Shown one piece after another: positions 25,903-43,202 of a stretch of 64,000 nt of DNA. A program made the position numbers and the translations under genes. The notes beneath the pieces are model-generated. The model had not been told where the DNA came from, searched no databases, and saw nothing but the letters and a program-made list of their open reading frames with translations. Numbering within the stretch: the stretch's first letter is position 1; each line of letters opens with the position of its first letter. The DNA is from Brachionus manjavacas (lineage: Eukaryota > Rotifera > Eurotatoria > Ploima > Brachionidae), in contig JAHQIY010000001.1 of assembly GCA_019054805.1 (NCBI GenBank), positions 9,376,501 through 9,440,500 of the forward strand, written 5' to 3'.

Positions 25903-26004
25903 GAGAATATTTTTAAATGATGAAAACATCGACGGGCGGTCTGAATACTTTTAATGAGGCATGTCGTTTATTCAATTTAATTGAATTTCTGATAAAATAT
26001 TCTC
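25903..26004 (+). ncRNA. SNORD43: Second U43/snR70-type C/D snoRNA copy, downstream of RPL9
   Basis: C box ATGATGA (25917-25923), guide CGACGGGCGGT, D' box CTGA (25941-25944) and D box CTGA (25989-25992) match the copy in RPS3A intron 3, including the conserved inner palindrome CAATTTAATTG. The terminal stem is perfect, GAGAATATTTT (25903-25913) with AAAATATTCTC (25994-26004), but its sequence differs from the stem of the first copy while still pairing. Compensatory stem change together with an intact guide argues that this copy is functional. It lies past the RPL9 poly(A) signal, so it is either transcribed on its own or sits in an intron of an unannotated RPL9 3' extension. Confidence 0.82.
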
Positions 26005-29000
26005 AATATAATTAATAAATAAAATTAATAATACAAATTCTAGAATTTATCAAATAGATACATAAGAGGAGCCATAAACCAACTTAATGCATCTGAAGAA
26101 ACTGAATTTCCTTAAGAATTTTTTTACTTTATTTTTATAGATTAAATTCATTAAACTAATTTAAAAAATAATGCTGTCTTTTAAAGGTGATCTTAAATAT
26201 CAAATCGATTTTTTCTCAAAATTTAATAATTAGCATTAAAAAAGGGACATATTTTGAAATTAAGTGATTTTCACAATTAAAATACGTTTTTCTTGTTTAA
26301 AATACTCACTTAAAAAACCAAAATTCTTAGCATCTTTCCTCTATCAATATTTTAATTTACAAGTTCGCAAATTTTTTTAATGTTTTTATTTACTTTAAAA
26401 CGAAAATTTTTTATAATTCATAAAAAATTAAATATTACTTTTAATTGAGTAAAATTTAAAAATAACAATAATAGCCTTAAGCGAGTGTTTTTTAATAAAT
26501 CTTTATAGACCTAATTCACTTCACCGAAAACTTTTACAATTTTGAAAATTTGAACTAAATGCAAATTATTTTTCATTGAAATCGTTATCAAATTTTTTTA
26601 TCCGAATTTTAATTACTTGGAAAAATGTCTAAATGCAAAAGTTACAAAATTAACTACGAAATTTTTCAAAAAAAATAAAATATAAATTTTCCAAATTACC
26701 ATAAAGTTTTCTTGTTTTTAAATATGTTAGGTATAGCTCTTTTAGACAATCCATGTTGCTCAATTCGCTCAATTTCTTTTGATAACTTTACCTTGAACTG
26801 ATTCAATCAGCACATATCTTTTTTCAAATTTGGTCTATATAGACCAACAACTTTATCTAGATGAGTAAGTTTATTAGCTATTTTATCTCTTAATAGATTC
26901 TTTAATTTTAAAAAATTACTTTTTAATTTAATAGGTTTTTTTAATCTTAAATCATCTTTTTTTGTTTGGACTGAATATGACATTATCGATTAGGGAGATA
27001 TTAGAAAAGAATCAAAGACAATAATCTGTGTAAAAACTCAAATACTTCCATGAAAATTGTTCTCTCTATTTGTTGAAAAAAAAAGTATCGAAATGGACAC
27101 TCATGTAAATTTTTCCCCATAATACCCAATATTCAATCCAGTTATAAAGAACACAATGATTCTGTAAAAATTAAGTTTCATTTGATTTTAGAAGCGTCAC
27201 TGAGATGCAAGGCACTTCAATAAATATTTTGAAAAATGCTCCCTGATTTTCTCTCTTGGAAAAAAATCCATAATTTTGAATAGGAAAATTATTATCTGAT
27301 CATTCAATGCTATTTTATCTCATTTTTTTTGCATTAGCTGACATTAATATGATTGAAAAATTGTCTAATAACTATGATTCTCTGAAAATGAGAGTAAGCC
27401 AAACTGCATACGGCTCTGGGTGGTTATTAAGTAAATAAAGTTGAAATTTAGAGATTTCATTAGCTTTTTTATTTTAGTCTTCCTGATCAGATTGATTCAT
27501 TTGCTTTACATGTCGTTTTGTTCTAGATCTATAAAAGCTTGTTGTTTGAGTAGTGGGCTAATTTTTGAATTGGTTCAATTAGTTTTTAATTTAGCTATTT
27601 TTTTAGGCTAAATTTGACTTTATTTGGTAATATTTTAAAAAATTCAAAAAAATGAGAAACATGTATTATTTTTTTAAAGTAAATAAATTTTACATGCTTT
27701 AGATACTTTTAAACGTCTAGTATTTCATGAAATAATTATCACATTTTCAATCATGTTTTTAAAAAAAAGGCTTAAACCGAATTAATATCTATGCAATAAA
27801 ATTTTTAAATAATATTTGAAATTTTGAATTCAATGATTGTTGAAAGCAAACTGAAAATGTCATGAAAATCAATAAAAAAATGAATTTTTAGTAATTTCTT
27901 AGTTAACAATGAAACTTTAATAAATAAATATTAATAAATTAAATTTTTTTGATTCTGTTTAAAATAATAAACTTATTTCATCATTGAAATTTAAATGCAT
28001 CCGATATTAGTTTGCATTAAAATATAATTTATTTTCAATTTAATGGATTTTTACTTAAAAAATGCTTTTGTTATTTTTCTAGTCCTTTCCTAAAATAAAA
28101 ATTTATATTAAGTCTGATTATAATCTTTATTTTAAATGGCTCACATCAGGATTATTATCTTACCTAGGTCATAAGCAGGAAGTCAAAAGATCTTTTTACC
28201 AGAATTATCCTAGAGGGTTTGTTAAATACTTTCAAAGATTTCCTTACCAAAAAAATATTAACAAGAAAATTAAAAGAAATCAAAAAAGACCCAAAAAGAA
28301 TTTCTAATTTTTTATTTCAAGTTGAAAATTTCTTCGATTTTCTATTCGGGATAATATAAAATATCTTGTTTATTCTCTATTAAAGGGAGAGCAATGATTT
28401 ACGCAATTGATTCCTAAATAAATCTTGAAAGATTTATTAGTCTATTAATTATTTATATCGAATCTATTATATAAACAAGAAATTATAAAGAACCTTTTTT
28501 CATTAATAATTAGGACTGATATTCATTAGAAATCAATTTTTTTGAAAAAAAAATATTTAAAACGATTCTTATACAATTACTTTTTAATCATAGTGTCCTT
28601 CATGAAATCACATTATGAAGTCACTAATATAATAAAAATTGTTGGAAAAAAGTTAATTTAATTAGAATTTGGAAAAATTTATTAAAAGCCATTTTATTAA
28701 TTTTTTTTAATCAAAAATTTTGAATGATTTCTCTGGTTTCTCGATTTTATCTAAGAATCCTGTCAAATAATTATACATTCAGTCATCATCGGTTTCTATC
28801 AATTAAGTTATATTTAGCAGATACTTCGATCCCTAAATTTTTAAATTGAAAAAAAATAAAATAATTCTTAAAGTTTCGATAGTTTTAACTCTAATATAAT
28901 GTAAATATCGGATAATTTAATTTTTTTTATAATTTTAACCTAAATATTTAAAATTAGTAACACGAGGGTTGAAAAGAAGGCCCTGGAAATTTGCTTTCCT

Positions 29001-31588
29001 AAATTATTTTTAAAATACAAATAAATACTTATAATTGATCATTTCTTCAATTTCAATTCAATACCTATGATTAAATCGAACATTGGAAACATTTCTTGCT
29101 CATGATATTTTCTGTTGTTAGACATTTTTCAATATTTAAATTCATAACAAAATTCGTTTGCTCTAATCATATCACATGCCTTAGACTTAAGGATTTAAAA
29201 CCTGAAATCAAAACAAAAAATTCCCTTTTAAGCCATTGATGATTTTATTTTTTTATGACAAGTTTGTATTTAGTTGGTTTTTTTGTCATTACATTTGTAA
29301 TTATTTATCAAGAGTTAAATGATTTTCAATCGATTGAAAGTAGCAAAAGAAACAGCAATAATCATATTGATTTTATTAAAAAATAAAATTCAATTTTAAA
29401 ATTATTTTAAATTTTTGATCCATCTGATCGAGACTCACATTTTTCATCAGAATCTGCATCAAAACTTTGGTGACATAATTTCTTACAATATATGCTTTTG
29501 AAAAGAAACACCAAATTAAGCAATTGAGCTGAACTAAATATTCGAATTTATTTTTTTTAATCTTGTTGTTCTTTATTTGAATATTTAAAAAATTAAATAA
29601 ATAAATAAATGTTAAATGATGAATCCTGTGATAAAAATGGTGAAAAATTTCGTTTTTTTTTCGTTCTAACCTAATCTAGGATTTTGTTTGAATGTCAAGT
29701 ATTTTAAAATGATATAAATTGAATTTTGCATTTTGATGGTGAGATTTTGGAAAAAATTTTGAAAAAAAATTCATATTATCAAAAAATAATTTTTAAATAA
29801 TTTTCAATTAGCATGATATGATACGCTATATTCGTTATAGAAAATTTCTCTAGTTATATAATTCAAAAACATCTTATATAATGAAAAATTCGTACTAGTA
29901 CTAAAATCGTTATATAAATATGTCAATAGTCTCAAAATAAGAAAGTAAATTTAATAAATTGCTTTCCATTATTATACAACATTTCTTTAATTTTTAGTTG
30001 AGTGAATCTTAGATAATCAAATTTAATATTGATTCTCTTCTCTTTTGATTTTTTAGTTTTATTTTAGACTTATCTAATATTTCTTCGAAGCCATTTTGAA
30101 ATTATGCAATTAAAAATTTTATATAACTAGGTATAATGAGTTTCGTAACTATAATAATATAAATCCAAAGCATCTTGTCCGATATTACATTTTCAGAAAT
30201 TAAATAAAGAAACCTCAAAAATTATGGTTTAGAAAAAGCAATTTTGTCTAATAATTAAAAGCTCCGGTTTAGTTTTAATTTTGTTTAATAAGCCTCTCTC
30301 TTGTTCAGCATATGCATACTTAAGATTTTAACTTTATTTCAAAAAAAGCATCTCCTAAATTTTGGTTTATTATTAGAGATGCTTAAATTAAGAATCAGAT
30401 CGGAAAAAAAGTATTTCTAAAGAAAACACGACTTTCCTTTGAAAAAAAATAACTATCATTATGTAATTTCATCATTTAAATTTTCAAATTAATGCAAAAT
30501 GGTTCATAAATTTTTTTTTCAATCCGCATAAGGAATCAAACCGATTTTGGAGAAAATATTTTAGAGGCAATTGGCATTTTAATATTTTGAGAGAGGAGAT
30601 TTTTTTATTTTTTATTTTAAATTCGAATTAAATATTATTCTCATGAAAAGCATGTATTCAGAGAACATTTTATTTCACAGTTCAATTTTTCGCGTTTTAG
30701 ACTTTTGTTTTTAATTATGAGTATTTTGTTATAAAAATTGATTGCGAACAAAACCTTATCCAATATTAATTTAATTAAGCAATTAAATTTTTGGAGCGAA
30801 ATAAATTTTTTATGTACATTAATTTTAATTTTTAAAAGCAGATAATTGAAATGAAAAGAAAAAAGTAGATCGAAACAGGCCCCGTTTTTAATTATATTAC
30901 ATAAGGTGTCGTGCAATCCTTAAGTAACAAATGTTTCAAAAAAAATTAAATTTATTTCAAAAATATTTTTCATAATGGTCAATTTGATACAAAAATTAGA
31001 TAATTTCTTGTTTTACATAACTTGTTTTAACTTCTACAAAATTATATAATCAATCACGTTTTTCAAAAAGTAAAGGAATTTTTTTTAATTATTAATACGA
31101 TCATGTAACAATTTTGAAATTTATGCAACTAAAATTATAATAATACTATTTTATGCTTTCAAGTCAAATTCTCTTCAATACAAGAGTTTTATCATCAAAC
31201 TAGCTTGAATTCCATCTTACATAAATCGATGCACTCAATAGGCTGATCTTTTCTTCCAATTTTCCTGCTTTCCTAAACTTAAAATTATTATGTCACCCAT
31301 GATTTAAATTTTGCATTCAAAATAAAAATAAATTCCATAATCAGAAAGTATAAACGACCCCGGAGTCCAGAGACCCCCGACAAAAATTATATAATGTTCA
31401 AAATTTAAATAGTTATGAAACAAATTATTTAACTAGAGAAAAAAATTCTTTTTCTTTCTCAATAAAGCTTTACTTTTATTAAATATTATTTTCGTTTAAC
31501 TTTTATACGACTTGATTTGATGATAATTTTTCATAGATTTAGATGATCGTTTAGTTTTTAAGCTACTATTTGGCATTTGTTTAAATCC
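26005..31588. other. Gene-poor region between RPL9/snoRNA and LONRF
   Basis: Highly AT-rich sequence with one weak minus-strand open frame at 26698-26983. A 91-codon frame at 30641-30916 (-) is Lys/Ile/Leu/Asn-rich with no recognisable motif and was not accepted as a gene. No RNA gene was seen. The last bases before 31589 must contain the LONRF 5' UTR. Confidence 0.4.
26698..26983 (-). pseudogene. Unknown lysine-rich frame with one internal TGA
   Basis: From an ATG at 26983 the frame gives 58 residues starting MSYSVQTKKDDLRLKKP before a TGA (26809-26807), then stays open for 36 more codons to a TAA. The codon choice on both sides of the TGA is similar and the peptide contains THLDKVVGLYRPNLKK and SKEIERIEQHG, which looks like protein rather than random AT-rich sequence. 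No family was recognised. It could be a decayed mobile-element protein or a gene with one nonsense mutation. Confidence 0.3.
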
Positions 31589-35328
<3,740 letters not shown>

Positions 35329-36960
35329 CAAAAATTTTCTTATTTATTCTAGAAAAAAATGACTTTTTATTAAATGAAAATTTTTTATGGTCCAGTCGAA
35401 ACAATCCGGTTTAGAGCAATCTTCAAGAAACAGTAACCACACTGGATGACCAAAAATCATTTCTCAAAGAGACATAAACGCGTTTTCTTTATTTATCTTA
35501 TTGTTCTCAGTAATGCTACCATTTTTGGGCATTTAACATTTAAGCAAAATTAACACCTTGTTTGAAAGCTCTTCATCTTTTATCTTTTTCTAAAGCATTT
35601 TGAATGAAATAAATACTTTAAATTGTAAATCAAAAACAATGTATTTTGTATATATAGCATCTATCTTTATCATGGATAAAACTCTAATCATATCTGACGT
35701 TTTTCTGTGCTTAGTACTCGATACTTAATCCATCGGTTAATCAAATTGATTGTTTTTTTTTAAATATGATTTGATCATTGTTTTTTTTTCCACTATCGGT
35801 TACAGTAAGAAAATTTGAAGAATTTATTTATTCAAAAGACATTTTTATTTTGAACCGAAAACTTATTTATAAATTTTTTTTCATTTTTTCATGAAAAAAT
35901 AAATTAAATATATTCTACTAGTGTTCTTTTAATTATTAATTTAAAAATAACAGATCTTAAATGACTTAGCAAAAAATTCCCTCCAAATAATCTTTGCCGA
36001 AAATAACAAAAAATTTGTATTTACTTCTCTTGAATTTGAATTATTCCAAATTAATTTAATGAGACTGTTGAATGTGTTGGCTAAAAATTCAATATTTGAA
36101 TTTTTTCATTTATAATTTTTATTTTAAGTAAAAATTTATAACTATTTTTTCTAATAGCGTCATCTATGTTAGACAAGTTTTTAGTCTTTGGTTAGATTTA
36201 AGACATTTTTCAAAATAAAACCAGAATTTTTTTTCATCTGGTATCTCCGATCAATTTTTTTAAGTAATAAAAGCCGTCATAGATAAAACATTATCTATGA
36301 AAAATAAAAGAAGAATTATTTTTAACTTAAAAACCAAAAAAAATTACAAAAATTTTTAAGGAAATTTTTATTCAAAAATAAATTTCGTATTTTAATTTTT
36401 TTAAATTAGCCTTTTTTCTACTAATTTTATTCACGTGCCAATTCTTTTGTGTAATTTATACCTGTATTCGACAAATTCTCCTTTTTATTTAATCAACCGA
36501 ACTAAATGTTAGAAAAAAGATAGAATGATTATACAAAAATTCGGACCAAAATAAATTTTGAATTTTAGCTGTTTAAATTCGACGCAAAATTTCTCGAACT
36601 TAGGTTTAAATTACACGAAAAAATTGTTACAAAAATAAAACTAGAAAAAAATTACTAACTTGATTATCCATTGGAAAAATATTAGTTAATATAATTGTGC
36701 CATTGGTTTTTTGCTAGACTTTTCCAATTTTGACTTCAAATTTATAATTTAAACAAATAGGATTTGGATAATTAATATAAATTTTGTTCAATTTTAGTTG
36801 CATAATATGTTTTATTTATCTTTATATGAATACAATACAATATTGAAAATTTATTTATTCATTGACTAAATGTTTTGATAAATTTTTTATTGATTTTTCA
36901 AACATTTTCTCATTATCTTAAAAAAATTGCATAATTTTTTTTCCTAATTAGACATTATAA
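35329..36960. other. Intergenic, LONRF to PTIP
   Basis: About 1.6 kb of AT-rich sequence holding the LONRF 3' flank and PTIP promoter and 5' UTR. No coding frame, repeat family or strong hairpin was noticed. Confidence 0.5.
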
Positions 36961-39900
36961 ATGGATGAAATCATAGACTCTAGAGTTCATTACGAGGAAG
37001 CTAACAATCAAAGTATTGCTCCAAAAGAATGGCAAGAAAATGACGACTTGAGCCAAATAAATTTAGACTCTGAAGCTAATTTTGGATTTAATAGTTTCGT
37101 AAAAAGTCATGGTGAACCTATTGATCAAAACGGAAATCTTAAAAATGTAGAAGATAACGAAAAAATTAATAAAGTGCCTTCGAGTGATCCTTTAACTGAG
37201 ATAAAGTCAAGTTTATTTTCAGGTGTTCGCTATTATACCATAAGCTGTGCAGATCCATTTGTAAGAATATTTAAGATTTAATTTTTTGTTTATAATTTAA
37301 ATATTTGATTTCAGATCGATCAAATATTAGAAAATAATGGAGCTAACAAGGAATCTTATTTAACTACTTTTATAACACACGTGATTTATGATAAAAATGA
37401 TGAAGATCCGAGTTCAAATGCCGATTTTTGTGAAGCTAAAGAGGTTTTTGATCTTACCATAGTAACAAGTAATTGGTTCAGATCTTGCCTAAAATGTGAA
37501 TGTTTATTACCGTAAGTTGGATTATTTTTAAAAAGGGATTTGATCAAAAATGTTTAACAAAACCAAAAGTTTTATTTATTTATTTATTTATTTATTCAAA
37601 ATTTGATTTCATTTTAACTTCAAACTTAGCCCAATTTTTTCCCATTAAGATAGTCATTTTTTAATGCAATTAAAATTTTTATTTTATTTTTATTCATATC
37701 CTTTTTTTTAAAAAAACTTTCAGATTGGTTTGACTTTTTTTATGGTCAGATCAACTTGAATTTTTTTATCTTAAAATTTAAAAGCAAAGAATTTTCTGCA
37801 TTTTATTTATGAAGTAAAATTGAACAGATTTTTTATTTTATTTTAATCAACAGATTGAATAATGGTAGTTAACAATAAGCAAGATAATAAAAATTAGAAA
37901 TCGAATTCCATAAGTTTTAATTTTTTTCAAATAATTTAAATTTTGTTAAATAATTTTTTTTTCAACAAAATTAAAACTTCGTTTTGTTTGCATGAACATA
38001 TTTATTTAAAAAAAAATTAATACTTTATGTTTTCAATTAGATACTCATTAAAAATAAGATACAGATAACATCTGAGTGCTTGTTTCTTTGAATTTTCATA
38101 TTCAGCAAACTAAAAAATTTTCATTATTAAATTCAAGTCTTTTTTTCTATGAACAAAAGCTTTATTTAAAATATTTTTTTTTTATATTTTAGGACTAAAC
38201 CGTTTCTAGCCAGCAATGAAAATAAATTATTCTCTCAGATAAAAGCAATTAATGTAAATATGTCCGATGATCTTGCCAAGGAAATCAATGCTTTGCTATC
38301 TTATAATGGAGCTGAGTTAATTGATACCGAGACAGATGATGTAGAAACATTAAATTGTCGGCCTACACATGCATTTTCGGTCAATTTTGACTCTTCTAGC
38401 GAAAAATTAGATTCAAAATTAAAGCTAATTACTCCTGATTGGGTCACTGAATGCATTAACCAAAATACTTTACTCGATGAGACAATGTACCATCCGAAAT
38501 ATTTAAAAAGTGGAGAATCTGATAACATCCTAGAAGAAGCCTTAAAACCTACAGAAATTGAAGTAAATAAAACATATCAAGAAACGACTTCGGAAAATTC
38601 CAATTCAATAAAACAATTTTCAAAAAATTTAACTCTCTTTACGAATAATTCTGATAAGATAAATTACTTTCAAAGTCATGCAAATAACTTTATTTGTGAA
38701 CGTAATAATACCGAAATAGAATCGACATCGGAATCGATGAATCCGGAAGCAAACTCATCAAATTCAAATACTCAAAATGAACAAAAAACAATATATGATA
38801 CTGGCCTGTGTGTGGACGTGAGCACTGCACAAAATGAAACCAATGAACACCGTGTCACCACTCCATCTAAGCTAAAGCCAACAACACCTAAAAAAAATTT
38901 GACTAAAAAAAAAAGTTCACCCGATACCAAAACCAGTTATTCACTAAATGATAGTATGAACGAAATATTCGATTCTGTTATAAATAAGCAAACAAGTGAA
39001 GAAAAAGAAACCTCGGAAAATTTTGGCCTAAATACAAATGGTCTTCAGCCACTACAGGTCGATTTAATTCAACCAATTCAGAATTCAGGCAAGCTAAATT
39101 TTGATTTGGATCTTGATAGTGAGCCAGTTGCTCTTATCGAAAACAAATCTGATAACAATAAAAACAATGAAATAAACTCTAATCTGTTATACGGATGTGT
39201 TTTTTATACAAAAGCAAATGAGGAAATTTATCCCAAGGACTGCTTTGATGACTGGGAAAATGTAATCGTAAAATTCGGTGGCAAATTGCTAAATCACATT
39301 AGTCTGGATGACTCGGCTTCAGTGAGCCAAATAACTCACTTTATTTGTCCGAATAGATTTACAAAATGCTTTAAAAAAGCAGTTGAAAATTGTATAAAAG
39401 TAGCCACTGTTTACTGGCTCGAAGATGTTTTGCAAGAACAAGCCTACAGGTCACCATGGCTGGTGTACCATTTTCCCTCCCCCTTTGAACAGAAAGCAGG
39501 ACCACTCCGAAATCACATTTTCTCTTCTCATGGCTTTACAAGTAAAGAAAAGCTATTCATTTTTCAGGTTGTTTGGCTACTTGGCGGAAAATATTCGTCA
39601 TATTTGTCCAACATTAATTCTTTCTTAATTGCTAAAAACCTTAAAGGCCCTAAAGTAGAAAAGGCAAAATGTTGGAACATACCAATAGTAAATGCCAATT
39701 GGCTGATGGAACTCTATTTGGGAAACACTTATGCTTTAAACAAGCCCATAGAAGAACGATACAAAAATATTCCAGCCTGTGACAATTACAATCATTTTGG
39801 TTTCGACACATCAATGGTACAGGATTTTCTGAAACATTGGAAAAACGATCTTCCGCTAGGTCCACCGTTGGCATTCAAATCAAACAATTCAGTGAACATA

Positions 39901-42486
39901 AAATATTCCAGTAAGAGAACAGAATTTGATCAAAAAGCTGACGGGTCACCCAGTAAAATGAAAAAAGTTGGCTTGACTTGGCAACGACCACAATCAAATA
40001 TACCAATTGTTATGTTCACTGGAATCGAGTCTTCTAGGACGGCTCAGTTTCAAAGAGTATTTAGAATTTAAGCTTTTTAAAAATTTTAGGGTAACAAAAA
40101 TAAATTTAAGGATGTAATTGGTCTTGGAGGAATTGTTGCCAAACAACCGCGCCAAGCAACGCTATTAGCGGTCGATAAAATAGATCGAACTGCTAAACTC
40201 CTAAAGTGCATTAGTACAGTTGAAAATATAGTTTCGATTAAATGGATCATTGAAAGTAAATTGAATGGAAGGTTTCTTGATCCAAGTGACTATCAAGTAA
40301 AAGATGAATGGTTCGAGAATTATTATGGATGTAGTATAAAAGATTCATTAGAGCGTGCAAAACGTCGTCCAATGTTTAATGTAAAATCAACAGATTGTTT
40401 TTTTAATTAAATTTTTATTAATTAAATATTTTAAAAGGGTCTAGTATTTTATTTGAGTCCAAGTGTAAGGCCATCTTATCAAGATCTTGCGGATATGATC
40501 AATGCAGCTGGTGGAATGGTAACTAATGATATTCCGACGTTACCAATGATACACGAACCATTTAAAGATGAATTCAAAACTGTAAATAATTAATTTTCTA
40601 TTAAACATTTTTCTCACATTAATAAATTTTTAGAATTTGAAAAGCAAATATGTAATTGTAGGATCTCAAGCTGATCTGTGCATCCTAAAACCTTTTATTG
40701 AAAAAAAAATTCGTAAGTCATTTATTTTGTTTTTATTTGACATGTTGAAGTTGATGCATAATTAAAAATATCATTTCATTTTTAAGATAAACTCTCTAAA
40801 TTGAAATGATATTTTAAATTGTGCATCATATTCATTAAACCTTTTATTTATATATTTAAAAAAAATCTTAAAAGTCGTCTACTAATTTTACAAAAGTATA
40901 AGTAATTGAACCATTTTGTTAAAATTTGATTATTTTTAATGTAACACTTAATTTGGTAAAAATATGCATTATTAACTAGCAACTAAAAGAGAAAGAGGTA
41001 TCAGGACCTAATAAAATCTATAATCTGGAGTGGAAAAATATACCTTTTGGTCCTCCAAGACCAAAAGATATATTTTTAAAAAGAATATACCTTAAGGTTC
41101 TATCAATGATAACAATTTTTTTAAGTAAGAACAAGGGCAAATTCATATAAAATTAAATCATTTATAGTAAAGAAAGGAAGTGTGCCTTTTATTTTTGACA
41201 TTTCAATGTCTTTTGCTTATGAGATTTTCTGAACAAAAATAAAAATTATTGATACCTCAAAGTCATTTTCGGGTAGTCATTTTTAAAAATAAAATAAAAT
41301 AAAATTTTTGACTTTCTGAAAATAACCCAAGATATCAATTACTATTTTGATTTCGAAAAAAAGATTACTAGATTGCTGGCATATCTAATGGTATGACAAA
41401 ATTTCAATATGTTAAAAAAAATATTTGACATTTAAGAGAAGTTTTAATTGTCATATTACTGCAGCATTGCACATTCAGTAAAAAAAAAGGCTATTTTTAT
41501 TTTAAGTGCTTTATTAATAAAAGATACAATTTAAAAACTAAATTAAAATAAATTAAAAAATATTTTTGCATAAAAATAATTTTTAAACTAAGAAGAAGTG
41601 AAGAAAAAATTTTAACTTAGATTAATTGTCTTTTGAAAGTTTTATTAGAGATATTATAAGGGAGCTTTAGTCTCTGAAGCTTTTTAATAGTTGTTTCTTT
41701 CCATCCTATTGGGTAATGGAGAGGCGCTCATCTCCTTTTCAAGTACCTTTTTGAGCAACGGCTCCAGTCTGACACAGAGGTAACTGTATCGAATTTGTCA
41801 CCGCAATTTTTACCCAGTCAAAACCGATCTTGTCTTACAATATCAAGATTTTTAGATTCAATTCATTATGTAGTCTAATTATAAATCTGCCAAGTATATT
41901 AATCAACTGAAATTAAAAAAATATAATTTAAAAAAAATTTTTAGATATTTTGACTGTTTTTATTTGAACCATGTTTACCTTTAAAGTATTTCATTAAACA
42001 TGATTTTATAGGAATGTTTTTGTCAAATTTAGTGCAAAAGAACAGAATATATTGTTTGAAAATCTTAAAATATTTACCATCACAAAGTACTAGAAATTCT
42101 GTAGCAAGTTAAAACATTGTCTACAAAACTGTTTTTAAGTTAAGAATTGTCTTTCTTGTGGGCGGCAATCACAAAAATTTTAGACTGGTAAGAAAAAAAA
42201 TGTTTGCTACTCATTTAAGAATTGTGAATATTGTTTGAATTTATTAAATTAGATTATTAAATGTAAAATTTTTTTTACATGAAAAAAAGGCTTATATTTT
42301 TCATCCTTGGGGATTTTTTTATTGTATATGTAATATATTTATAATTTAAATCTTGTTGTTCTAATTTTATTTAAAATTTCTCATATTTTTTTATTTAAAG
42401 CAATATACAGTGAAGAAATAATTTTGAGTGGAGTTTTGAATCAACAAGTTGATGCAAATTTGTACAAATTCAACATATTACAATAA
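36961..42486 (+). CDS. PAXIP1: PAX-interacting protein 1 (PTIP), six BRCT domains, seven exons
   Basis: PTIP is a nuclear BRCT protein of MLL3/4 histone methyltransferase complexes and of the DNA-damage response. Exons are 36961-37260, 37315-37511, 38193-40056, 40090-40380, 40438-40581, 40634-40712 and 42401-42486, in phase, giving 986 residues (human about 1069). BRCT1 starts LFSGVRYYTI with CEAKEVFDLTIV and SNWF; BRCT2 ends with ITPDWVTECI; a Ser/Asn-rich linker of some 240 residues follows. BRCT3 and 4 contain YWLEDVL and EKAKCWNIPIVNANWLMELYLGN, matching PTIP closely; BRCT5 starts IVMFTGIE and has VSIKWIIESKL; BRCT6 starts GLVFYLSPSVRPSYQDL, a PTIP hallmark. The N-terminus has an extra acidic 85-residue extension and no poly-Gln tract. 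TopBP1 was considered and rejected on BRCT order. The stop TAA overlaps an AATAAA. Confidence 0.92.
37571..37596. repeat. (TTTA)n microsatellite in PTIP intron 2
   Basis: About six perfect TTTA units interrupt PTIP intron 2 (37512-38192). Confidence 0.85.
40752..40828 (+). ncRNA. 27-bp intronic hairpin, microRNA-precursor-like
   Basis: Arms 40752-40778 and 40802-40828 pair over 27 positions with 25 Watson-Crick pairs, one G-U pair and one A-A mismatch, around a 23-nt loop. It starts with TGATGCA and closes with TGCATCA. The 77-nt size and near-perfect stem fit an animal microRNA precursor inside PTIP intron 6, but the stem is AT-rich, no known mature microRNA was recognised, and a miniature inverted-repeat element would look alike. 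Confidence 0.35.
41037..41073. other. Short hairpin in PTIP intron 6
   Basis: TTTTGGTC (41045-41052) pairs perfectly with GACCAAAA (41059-41066) around a 6-nt loop, with further A/T pairs outside a small bulge. Intron 6 is 1.7 kb against about 50-70 nt for most other introns of the gene, so inserted material is likely. Confidence 0.35.
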
Positions 42487-43202
42487 AATAAATTTAGTTT
42501 TATTGGAATACTTTTAATAATGAAACTTTTAGATTGTTAAAATACCGGCCTCAGGGAGCATTGCCTCTTAAAAAAATTTCAGATTTTTTTAATTAAATTT
42601 AAAATTTCGAATCTATAAAATTATAAAACTTAATTTTTTTGTAAAATAATCTTCTGAATTTTAACTTTTGTTTTAATGATAGTTTGTGGAAAATTTGACC
42701 AATTTTTTGTATGAAATATTTTGAATAAAATTCTCATTTAACTAATTTCTGAATCAATCAAATAAAATAACCTCTTAAAAAAGGTTGTGTTTTTTTCAAG
42801 ATTATAATTTTAAAAAAAAACTTATTTTGAAATTATGATAATGAAAAAAGTTTGCCTTTTAGATATTTAGAATTCGATTTTAATTTTAATTAAAAAACAT
42901 TCTTTATTAATTAAAATTTTTTAGTCTAAAAAGCGCATTGTGAAAATCTTAAAATTTAATTAGCCCAGATATTTCTGCCTAAATTTTCTTGATAAAATTT
43001 AAATCATTTAAATAAAATTTATCCGCTGCTGACGGTAATTTCAAATTCTTTCATCTCTTCCTTCTATTTAAATAAGAAAATTAAAATCGTTTGGTGATTC
43101 ATATGAATCTTTTTTTCTCACTAAAAACTCTTTTCATTAATGTTATTTAAAAGTTGGATTTTTCACGAGATTAAAATTTAAAAAATGGTATGAATTTTCA
43201 TA
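42487..43202. other. Intergenic, PTIP to putative AKAP gene
   Basis: About 0.7 kb of AT-rich sequence. A small GC-richer patch (CCGGCCTCAGGGAGCATTGC, 42546-42565) just after the PTIP 3' end is unexplained. Confidence 0.4.

Noticed and set aside
30641-30916. 91-codon minus-strand frame
   Set aside because: Composition is what AT-rich DNA gives by chance; no motif, splice partner or conserved block was seen.
36961-42486. TopBP1 as identity of the BRCT protein
   Set aside because: The BRCT1-BRCT2 start, the long Ser/Asn linker and the BRCT5-BRCT6 sequence follow PTIP, not TopBP1.
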